Origin: Chloroflexota bacterium
Lineage (GTDB): Bacteria; Chloroflexota; Dehalococcoidia; JACPQD01
NCBI GenBank assembly: GCA_016190665.1
Contig: JACPQD010000033.1
Coordinates: 1-49,100 of the forward strand
Reading direction: 5' to 3'
DNA length: 49,100 nucleotides
The translations under genes were made by a program, and so were the position numbers. This document shows, in pieces, positions 43,013 to 49,100 of the stretch (positions are counted from its first letter, which is position 1; every line of letters begins with the position of its first letter). The notes under the pieces were generated by a model. It had not been told where the DNA came from and searched no databases. It saw only the letters and a list, made by a program, of their open reading frames with translations.

Positions 43013-44212
43013 TTGAATGATGGCGCACTTTCCGGGATTCGAGTTATTGACCTGACCAAGATGCAGGCCGGCCCGTCGTGCACCCAACTCCTCGCCTGGT
43101 TGGGAGCAGATGTCATCAAGGTCGAGGCGCCGGGCCAGCCAGATGATTCCCGGTCCCATTTCCGAGATATCGAAGGCCTGGACAGCCTTTTCTATCTTGT
43201 GCTGAACGCGAACAAGAGGAGCCTCAGTCTTAACCTTCGCCATGAAAAAGGCAAGCAGATCTTTGTGGCCCTGATCAAGACTGCCGACATACTTGTTGAG
43301 AATTTCGCGCCGGGCGCTGCCGAACGGCTTGGCTTCGGGTGGCAGGCCGTCCACGAGATCAATCCACGCCTTATCTATGCCTCGATAAAAGGCTTTGGCT
43401 CCTGGGGGCCTTACTCTCCATATAAGTCCCTTGAATCGGTAGCCCAGGCCGCCGGCGGGGCGATGTCAGTGTGCGGGCCGGCCGATGGGCCACCCATGGT
43501 AAACGGTGCCGCTATCGGAGATACCGGTGCGGGGCTTCACGCCGCCATCGGGATACTGGCTGCGCTGCAACAGCGTCATAACACTGGGATTGGCCAATTG
43601 GTCGATGTGTCTATGCAAGATGCGGTATGCAACCTGATACGAGTCAGATTCCGAGACCACCAGCGATTGGGCCGGCCACCGATGAGGGAGGGATCGGGGG
43701 CGGCGAGATTCCTGGGCTACGGCCTCTTCGCCTGTGCGGGGGGCGGACCGAACGACTACGTCTTCGTGAGCACACAGTCGCCAATGTTGCCCAATCTCTT
43801 TACAGTGCTTGGCAGACCAGAATTGATCGAGGAGGTGAAGGGGATACGCCGAGAGGAGCTGGGCCCGCACGCGAACCGGGTGAACGCCATTGTCGCTGAA
43901 TGGGCCATCCAACGAGATAAACATGAAGCGATGCGCCTGCTCTGCGAGGCAGGCGTCCCCGCCGCGGCAGTCATGGATACGGGCGACCTTGAGCACGACC
44001 CCCAGCTTCAGGCACGCGAGATGATCGTAGAGCTTCCGACTCCCGGCCGGGGCAAATTCTTCACCGTTGGCAACCCGGTCAAGTTATCCGCGTCTCACGT
44101 GCCGATGACATCACCCCCAACCCTTGGGCAAGATACAGCGGAGATCCTTGCAGAGCTGCTCGGCGCTTCGGACTCTGAGATTGAGTCGCTGCGGCAACAG
44201 GGAGTGATATAG
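43013..44212 (+). CDS. Family III CoA-transferase, formyl-CoA:oxalate (Frc/YfdW)-like
   Basis: A 399-residue family III CoA-transferase. TTG 43013 follows GGAGGAGAGC. The middle region resembles Frc/YfdW more than general CaiB proteins: DGPPMVNGAAIGDTGAGLHAAIGILAAL spans about 158-185, with the likely catalytic Asp170 in the GD-x-x-x-G-x-H setting, followed by VDVSMQDAVCNLIRVRFRD. It would transfer CoA to oxalate or a similar short dicarboxylate. No oxalyl-CoA decarboxylase is in the window, so the acceptor is uncertain. It shares a strand with the 41300 binding protein and the FAD enzyme at 44436. Confidence 0.85.
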   Translation: MNDGALSGIRVIDLTKMQAGPSCTQLLAWLGADVIKVEAPGQPDDSRSHFRDIEGLDSLFYLVLNANKRSLSLNLRHEKGKQIFVALIKTADILVENFAPGAAERLGFGWQAVHEINPRLIYASIKGFGSWGPYSPYKSLESVAQAAGGAMSVCGPADGPPMVNGAAIGDTGAGLHAAIGILAALQQRHNTGIGQLVDVSMQDAVCNLIRVRFRDHQRLGRPPMREGSGAARFLGYGLFACAGGGPNDYVFVSTQSPMLPNLFTVLGRPELIEEVKGIRREELGPHANRVNAIVAEWAIQRDKHEAMRLLCEAGVPAAAVMDTGDLEHDPQLQAREMIVELPTPGRGKFFTVGNPVKLSASHVPMTSPPTLGQDTAEILAELLGASDSEIESLRQQGVI

Positions 44213-44331
44213 GGGAGGCGCGGCGCAGGAGCAAGAGAAGTACCGAGAGCCCGGAACCAGTGTAGTGTTTCAATAACGGCCTTACAATGAGAACTCATGC
44301 GCTGCACGATCAGGAACCTTGTCAAGGACGG

Positions 44332-44390
44332 AACCACGAAACACACGAAAGACATGAAAATATCTAGTGTACTTGGTGTATTTCGTGGTT
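44332..44390. repeat. AACCACGAAA / TTTCGTGGTT inverted repeat
   Basis: Perfect 10-bp arms (44332-44341 and 44381-44390) enclose ACACACGAAAGACATGAAAAT and similar bases. This is a common dispersed palindrome; a single left-arm-like stretch also occurs near 31183. It lies between two genes and is not followed by a T-run. Confidence 0.75.
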
Positions 44391-44435
44391 GTCGGTCGTC
44401 GAGGCGCTACGCCAAATACTCACGCGGAGTTGAAT

Positions 44436-45947
44436 ATGTTGATGCCAAGGGGAATGCGCTGGGACGCCACCGCAGATGTGGTGGTGATCGGCTGCGGCGC
44501 GGCAGGAGCGGTAGCTGCCATGACTGCCCACGACGAGGGGGCTGACGTCCTTATCCTGGAAAAGCAGCCTCGTGAATCCCTTTGCTCGAACACGAGCATG
44601 TCTGGCGCCGTGTTCCTGTGCCCCTCGGACCCAAAAAGCGGGTTCGAGTATTTGAAAGCCGTATGTCGCCTGGATGACGGCGCACTATGGAGCGACGAAG
44701 AGATGATCAGGGTGTGGTCGGAGCATTGCGCCGAGAACAAGAGCTGGATCGAGTCCAGGGGAGGGAGCTTCCTGGAGAAACCCCACCCGGCGGAATACCC
44801 AGACATGCCATCCCACGAAGGGATGATCCGCTATCACTTGAGAGGCGGAGGCCATGGGCTGGTGAGACTGCTTTCGGCGCAGATCAAGGCGAAGAACATC
44901 CCGGTATTGTATGAGACCGCGGCCAGGAAGCTCCTGACGAATCCAAGCGGGAGAATAGTGGGTGTGCTCGCCGAAGACCGCTCAGGGGATGAGACCAGGA
45001 AGGTGGCGATCGGCGCCTCGAGAGGCGTGATCTTGAGTTGTGGCGGATTCGAATTCAATGAGGTCATGAAGCTCAACTACCTCAAGGTATACCCCACCTA
45101 TTTCACGGGGAGTCAGGCAAATACGGGAGATGGCATCAGGATGGCCCTCGACGTGGGGGCGGATCTCTGGCATATGAACTGCGTTTCGGCCTGGACTGTC
45201 ATGAGATTCCCCGATTTCCCTGTTGCATTCTACCTTGACTTTGGCCCCGGAACGTTCCTCATCCGGCACGGCGATGCAGTCAAGCGATGTGGCTACATCT
45301 TCGTTGACAGGGGCGCAGCGCGGTTCACCGATGAGAACCGGCTCAAGAGTCCTTCCCACGGCTATTATTATGAGCTTGGCTTTTTCGATAGCCGGCGCTT
45401 GATGCATCCTCGGGTGCCGAACTACTGGGTCTTCGATAGCAGGCGAATGGAGCTGGGCGCGCTCCCGAGGCGGGACGCTGGCCCTTCCGGCCCGAGCCGA
45501 CTCTACGAGTGGAGCAAGGACAACAGCCGTGAGATTGCGAAAGGCTGGATCACCACGGCGAAGACCGTTCGAGACCTCGGCAGAGCGCTTGAGTTGTCTC
45601 CGGACGCCTTACAGAAGACGGTATCCAGTTACAACAGCTATTGCGAGAAGGGCGCCGATCCCGATTTCGGCAGAAGCCCCTCGGACCTGGTCCCGCTGGA
45701 CCAGCCGCCCTATTACGCGGTGAAGCTCTGGCCGGGAGGAGCGAACACGCAAGGAGGGCCCAGGCGCAACGCGAAAGCTGAGGTGCTGAATCCCGATGGA
45801 GAACCCATCCCGGGTCTGTACAGCGCCGGCGAGCTGGGTTCGATTTACGGCATGTTGTACCCGGGCGCGGGCAATCTCGGCGAATGCGTCGCCTTCGGCA
45901 GGATCGCCGGCCAGAACGCAGCTCGCAGGCACCCGAAACGCGTGTAG
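44436..45947 (+). CDS. FAD-dependent oxidoreductase, fumarate reductase/ketosteroid dehydrogenase type
   Basis: A 503-residue flavoprotein of the FAD_binding_2 family. ATG 44436 is preceded by CGGAGTTGAAT; the longer frame from 44367 covers a dispersed repeat. It has the dinucleotide motif DVVVIGCGAAGAVAAMTAHDEGADVLILEK split over residues 14-43, a GGHGLVRLL segment, and a C-terminal FAD-contact region GLYSAGELGSIYGMLYPGAGNLGECVAFGRIAGQ over about 465-498. No haem-binding or Tat/Sec signal is seen, so it is a soluble cytoplasmic enzyme. It probably reduces or desaturates an alpha,beta-unsaturated acid or ring. It lies between the oxalate-type CoA-transferase and a binding protein. Confidence 0.85.
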   Translation: MLMPRGMRWDATADVVVIGCGAAGAVAAMTAHDEGADVLILEKQPRESLCSNTSMSGAVFLCPSDPKSGFEYLKAVCRLDDGALWSDEEMIRVWSEHCAENKSWIESRGGSFLEKPHPAEYPDMPSHEGMIRYHLRGGGHGLVRLLSAQIKAKNIPVLYETAARKLLTNPSGRIVGVLAEDRSGDETRKVAIGASRGVILSCGGFEFNEVMKLNYLKVYPTYFTGSQANTGDGIRMALDVGADLWHMNCVSAWTVMRFPDFPVAFYLDFGPGTFLIRHGDAVKRCGYIFVDRGAARFTDENRLKSPSHGYYYELGFFDSRRLMHPRVPNYWVFDSRRMELGALPRRDAGPSGPSRLYEWSKDNSREIAKGWITTAKTVRDLGRALELSPDALQKTVSSYNSYCEKGADPDFGRSPSDLVPLDQPPYYAVKLWPGGANTQGGPRRNAKAEVLNPDGEPIPGLYSAGELGSIYGMLYPGAGNLGECVAFGRIAGQNAARRHPKRV

Positions 45948-46063
45948 AGGGGCGCTTCGTGCCGCGCCGTTGACAAAGCAAGGGCACGAGGGGGAGCGTC
46001 GTGGATGGACACGCCCTGGAGCGCCGAACTGGATGCCAGAATTGTGACTGAGGAGGTCTCACC

Positions 46064-47707
46064 ATGAAGATGACTTTCGTGCCGAGCATGCTTGTGGGGC
46101 TCGTTCTGCTTCTGTCGGGGTGCGCACCGGCAGCCTCCACCCCGGTTGTAAAAGGGGGCGGCGCTCCACAGACAAATGCCCCGGCAGGCACGCCAAAGTC
46201 TGCTGATACTCCCAGGTACGGAGGCGTCTTCACGTCCTACATCACGGGCAACCCTCCGAGCCTCGACGCGCATCAGGAATCGACTCTGAACACCTGGATG
46301 ATCGTGGCGCCCTTCTATACCAACCTCATTCAGATAGACCCGCCCACCGCGCAGAAATGGGCGCCGGGCCTTGCCGAGAAGTGGGAGATGAGCGGCGATG
46401 GCCTGGCCTGGACCTTCGACATCCGCCAGGGCGTCAAGTTCCACGACGGCACTCCCTTCACACTGGACGACGCCGTGTCCCATCTCAAGCGGCTCACCGA
46501 CCCTCCCAAGGGCACTATCAGCAATACATCTTTTCTCCTCAAGCCAGTGGTCAAGTCCATCGACAAGGATGGCAACAGAGTGAAAGTGGCTCTGAGGTAC
46601 CCCTTCGGCGTCATGCTGGCAGCCCTGGGCACGAATTTTTCCCCTGTGTACCTTGAGAAATATGTGGAGCAACAGGGCGACATGAAGAGGACGGCCATGG
46701 GGACGGGGCCCTTCAAGTTCAAGTCCTACACGCCGGGGGTTGGCATCGAGGGCGTGAAGAATCCCGATTTCTGGGTCAAGGGCCGTCCCTACCTCGATGG
46801 TTTCCGCTATCTCTTTCTTTCGGACCAGGCCACGCGCCTGTCGGCGTTCCGGACCGGCAAGGTTAACATGACCGGGAAGCAGTTCGCAGCTTTGGCGCCA
46901 AGGGAGATGGAGATAGTGCAGAAGGAGAGTGCCCAGCTAGCTTTCTACCCTTCCCCCTCTCTCCTCGGTCCCTTCTTCTTTATGAACATGCGAAAGCCGC
47001 CCTTCAAGGACTTGAGGGTGCGCCAGGCCGTGAACCTGGTGTTGGACCGGCAGGCCGCCATGAAGGTACTCGCGGATGGACGAGGGATCATGGGCAAGCC
47101 CCTCCCCGTGGACCCCTGGGGAATGGCCATGGACGAGGCTCTCAAGCTTCCTGGCTATCGGCAACCGAAGGATGCTGATATCGCCGCTGCCAGGAAGCTG
47201 ATGCAGGACGCTGGGTACCCGGATGGTTTTGAGGTCACGGTCCTGGCCAGGAACATGCCTCAGAGCAAGGACCCTGCCGTTTTCATGACCAGCCAGCTAG
47301 CCCAAATCGGCGTTAGAGCGAAGGTGCAGGTGCTTGAGGACGCCATTTTCTGGGATAGTGGACGCAAGGCCGCCCACGAAGCCATGGTCTACATGTCCGG
47401 CTGGTTCATCCCCGATCCCCACTGGCAAGGCCGCTTCTGGGCGCCGGGCAATCCGTTGAACTTCGCTGGCAACGACGATGACCAGGTCCTGTCCAAGCTA
47501 TGGGACGAGCAGATCAAGGTGGCGGACCTCGAAAGCCGCAAGGCTCTCCTGCGCAAGGTGGAAGAGCGCCTGATGGAGACTTTGCCAGGCGTATCCATTG
47601 TCTGGCTTCAATCCTACATTGGCGTCAGGCCAGAGGTGAAGAATTTCACACCCGGTATGAGCGATGCCGTGGGCAACTCCCTTGAGGAGATCTGGCTGGC
47701 CAAATGA
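46064..47707 (+). CDS. ABC transporter substrate-binding lipoprotein, family 5
   Basis: A 547-residue SBP_bac_5 protein with lipobox LLSGC (Cys20), a shorter linker ending TPKSADTPRYGG and the signature VKFHDGTPFTLDDAVS. GAGGAGGTC precedes the ATG. It is close to the 19647 protein: both have GNPPSLDAHQE, VKNPDFWVKGRPYLDGFR and a MTGKQ segment, so the two probably bind the same kind of ligand. The 19647 gene is linked to a UGSC selenoprotein whereas this one follows an FAD enzyme. It ends LEEIWLAK. Confidence 0.9.
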   Translation: MKMTFVPSMLVGLVLLLSGCAPAASTPVVKGGGAPQTNAPAGTPKSADTPRYGGVFTSYITGNPPSLDAHQESTLNTWMIVAPFYTNLIQIDPPTAQKWAPGLAEKWEMSGDGLAWTFDIRQGVKFHDGTPFTLDDAVSHLKRLTDPPKGTISNTSFLLKPVVKSIDKDGNRVKVALRYPFGVMLAALGTNFSPVYLEKYVEQQGDMKRTAMGTGPFKFKSYTPGVGIEGVKNPDFWVKGRPYLDGFRYLFLSDQATRLSAFRTGKVNMTGKQFAALAPREMEIVQKESAQLAFYPSPSLLGPFFFMNMRKPPFKDLRVRQAVNLVLDRQAAMKVLADGRGIMGKPLPVDPWGMAMDEALKLPGYRQPKDADIAAARKLMQDAGYPDGFEVTVLARNMPQSKDPAVFMTSQLAQIGVRAKVQVLEDAIFWDSGRKAAHEAMVYMSGWFIPDPHWQGRFWAPGNPLNFAGNDDDQVLSKLWDEQIKVADLESRKALLRKVEERLMETLPGVSIVWLQSYIGVRPEVKNFTPGMSDAVGNSLEEIWLAK

Positions 47708-47934
47708 ACGGGGGCTTGAGTTGTTAAGAGATGCGTATGGTGGTCGGGCGGAGCAGTGATTCGAAGCCACCGTTGCAACAGAGGCGGACGTGGAAACTAC
47801 CCGCGATGTTGCCTGGAGCCACCTCAGCATCGCTGGATACGCTTCGCACGAAAACCATCCGCAGAGGCCCCGCGCGATTTCTGCAGCGTCCTTCTTCCTC
47901 CAGCAACCTCGCGTGGAACGACCCGCGCGCGCCG

Positions 47935-47963
47935 TTGTCACCGTTTTCGCCCCATGTTATACT
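47935..47963 (+). promoter_or_regulatory. Sigma-70-type extended -10 promoter for the methyltransferase genes
   Basis: TTGTCA (47935-47940), a 17-bp spacer and TATACT (47958-47963), with TGT just before the -10. It is about 70 bp upstream of ATG 48034. The rest of 47708-48027 shows no convincing gene. Confidence 0.7.
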
Positions 47964-48033
47964 ACGACAGGCTTTGGCCTGCCCACGGCACGGGAGCGCT
48001 GTATTTAGCCTGAAATCCGAGGAGGAAATGTCC

Positions 48034-48168
48034 ATGGCTACACGGCCTCGGAAGGTCGCGACCCCAAGCCCGGATGATAACGTCACCGACTACCGTTACC
48101 CCGCGAAGCGCAAGAACAATCCCCCGGCCGGCCGGCGATTCTTTGGAGACCGCCATGACAACCAGTGA
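48034..48168 (+). CDS. Short protein coupled to a DNA methyltransferase
   Basis: A 44-residue frame after GAGGAGG; ATG 48034 (or 48028). The segment DYRYPAKRKNNPPAG is the N-terminal signature of a class of longer site-specific DNA methyltransferases or their partners, but the frame ends soon after in RRFFGDRHDNQ. It overlaps the methyltransferase start at 48155 by 14 bp, so translation is coupled. It may be the stump of a partner gene whose body was deleted and joined to the next gene, or a small leader protein. I favour the stump. Confidence 0.55.
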   Translation: MATRPRKVATPSPDDNVTDYRYPAKRKNNPPAGRRFFGDRHDNQ

Positions 48169-48889
48169 CCGCCAGGGCGGGACTGAGCAACCCCTCGAAC
48201 AAGCTGGAAGCCCTGCCACGAACGAATCCCAGGACTCTGACCTCCACCGGATAGAGGCCGACTCCCAAGCCCAGCGGCTTCCCGACCAGGAGCGGATCTT
48301 CTCTGTCGCCAGGCGGGTAAGGTCAAAACTCAACAACCTGCCCGACGCCGCCAAGGCGCCCCTTGGCTTTGTGCCCGGCCGTGGCTTCGATGTGGTATTC
48401 CCGTTCATCAATCTACCGGACCTGACGCCCAACCTGAATGGCGACTGGGTGCAGTTCGGCAGCCCGCACCTCCCGCCGAACCGCCTCTACTACGGCGATA
48501 ACCTTCAGGTGCTGCGCACCCTCCCCACAAACTCCATCGACCTCATCTACATCGACCCGCCCTTCTTCTCCGGCGCTGAGTACAACGTCATCTGGGGCGA
48601 CACCAACGAGGTGCGCACCTTCAGCGACATCTGGGAGGGCGGCCTGGACACCTACCTCATCTGGCTCAACGCCCGCCTCTGGGAGATGCGGCGCGTCCTC
48701 AAGGACACCGGCTCCATCTACGTCCATTGCGACTGGCACGCCTGCCACTATATCAAGGCGGAGATGGACAAGATCTTCGGCTACGACAACTTCGCGACGG
48801 AAGTGATTTGGCGGCGAACGTCCGCGCACGGAGATACTCATGGGTTCGGCAAGGTGAGTGATTCGGTAGTGGTCTACCCCAATCAGTGA
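48155..48889 (+). pseudogene. Site-specific DNA-methyltransferase, C-terminally truncated
   Basis: A 244-residue N-terminal half of a type III-like (beta-class) adenine/cytosine-N4 methyltransferase. ATG 48155 has GGAG 7 nt upstream. The region LYYGDNLQVLRTLPTNSIDLIYIDPPFFSG, split over about 111-140, holds catalytic motif IV (Asp134-Pro-Pro-Phe137). WEGGLDTYLIWLNARLWEMRRVL and IYVHCDWHACHYIK follow as in the family. The protein stops after VSDSVVVYPNQ, before the target-recognition region and the SAM-binding FxGxG motif expected downstream. The stop is about 110 bp before a transposase start at 49001, so an insertion probably cut the gene. Confidence 0.75.
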
Positions 48890-49000
48890 GTGAAATTGAT
48901 GTTGGAAGGTAGAACGAGCGTAATTCAGGCCGAAATAGTGTAGAATGTTCACACCCGGGAGGTGGTAATCCAACTGTGTTGAGGGAGTGGACAGAGAACG

Positions 49001-49100
49001 ATGGCCATTGGAAACATGAAGAAATATCTGGCGATCGATGACTACGAAGGGGGCTTGACGGAGGAGGTGACGCCGTGGGCGGGGGCTGGGCTTCTTGTGG
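49001..49100 (+). CDS. Transposase N-terminus (IS1380-like), cut by window edge
   Basis: From ATG 49001 the frame reads MAIGNMKKYLAIDDYEGGLT, then EEVTPWAGAGLLV, and runs off the window. The pattern of a short lead, then TPWAGAGLL, resembles the start of IS1380-type DDE transposases. The identification rests on 33 residues only. GGGAGTGG lies upstream. Position next to the truncated methyltransferase supports an insertion sequence starting near 48885-48900. Confidence 0.45.
   Translation, partial: MAIGNMKKYLAIDDYEGGLTEEVTPWAGAGLLV

Noticed and set aside
47790..48008. Small plus-strand frame before the methyltransferase
   Set aside because: No ribosome-binding site, no recognisable domain, and the promoter at 47935 lies inside it.

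Overview
The window is GC-rich, tightly packed bacterial DNA. It carries many family-5 solute-binding lipoproteins, several CoA-transferase, dehydratase and dehydrogenase genes, a SARP-type regulator, toxin-antitoxin debris and dispersed palindromic repeats. This is the kind of content seen in heterotrophic Chloroflexota (Dehalococcoidia or SAR202-like lineages). That placement is inference from gene content; no rRNA or phylogenetic marker is present.

The most striking content is three selenoprotein genes of the UGSC type, at 304-2004, 6975-7544 and 21407-23065. Each has one in-frame TGA at the same place in the protein, followed at once by Gly-(Ser/Ala)-Cys-Thr. Each has a bacterial SECIS-like stem-loop starting a few bases after the TGA, with its apical loop 17-18 nt downstream. 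A conventional gene caller breaks all three into false short genes. In two copies the UGSC domain is fused to a roughly 350-residue uncharacterised domain. In the third the same two domains are separate adjacent genes (5828-6910 and 6975-7544) behind a strong promoter. No selA, selB, selC or selD is visible here.

Layout. 1-2.9 kb: selenoprotein 1 and a dense palindromic-repeat cluster enclosing a DUF559 endonuclease gene. 3.1-5.7 kb: an orphan membrane sensor histidine kinase. 5.75-13.5 kb: an operon-like run of split selenoprotein 2, a 3-hydroxyisobutyrate-dehydrogenase-like enzyme, a peptide/nickel-type binding protein, two permeases and an LsrF-like aldolase. 13.5-14.6 kb: toxin-antitoxin genes and decayed relatives. 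14.9-17.6 kb: zinc alcohol dehydrogenase, small lipoprotein, DUF1059 protein, SARP regulator and tRNA-Gly. 17.6-23.1 kb: two more binding proteins and selenoprotein 3. 23.4-30.9 kb: a binding protein behind a structured leader RNA, then 2-hydroxyacid dehydrogenase, CoA-transferase, two 3-HIBADH-like enzymes and two MaoC-type dehydratases. 31.3-34.0 kb: an IS110-family element inserted in a tandem repeat, with a candidate bridge RNA, then a dead integrase-type transposase. 34.1-47.7 kb: MmgE/PrpD enzyme, four more binding proteins (one with the same leader RNA), a glutamate-mutase-E-like protein, an oxalate-type CoA-transferase and an FAD enzyme. 47.9-49.1 kb: a truncated DNA methyltransferase and the start of a transposase.

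The shared theme is uptake and breakdown of small organic acids. Eight intact binding-protein genes and one remnant sit among acid, CoA-ester and hydroxyacid enzymes, but there is only one permease pair and no transport ATPase. The binding proteins probably share transporter cores encoded elsewhere. The UGSC selenoproteins sit directly beside two of these binding-protein loci, so a redox or nucleophilic role in the same catabolism is a reasonable hypothesis; it is not shown by the sequence.
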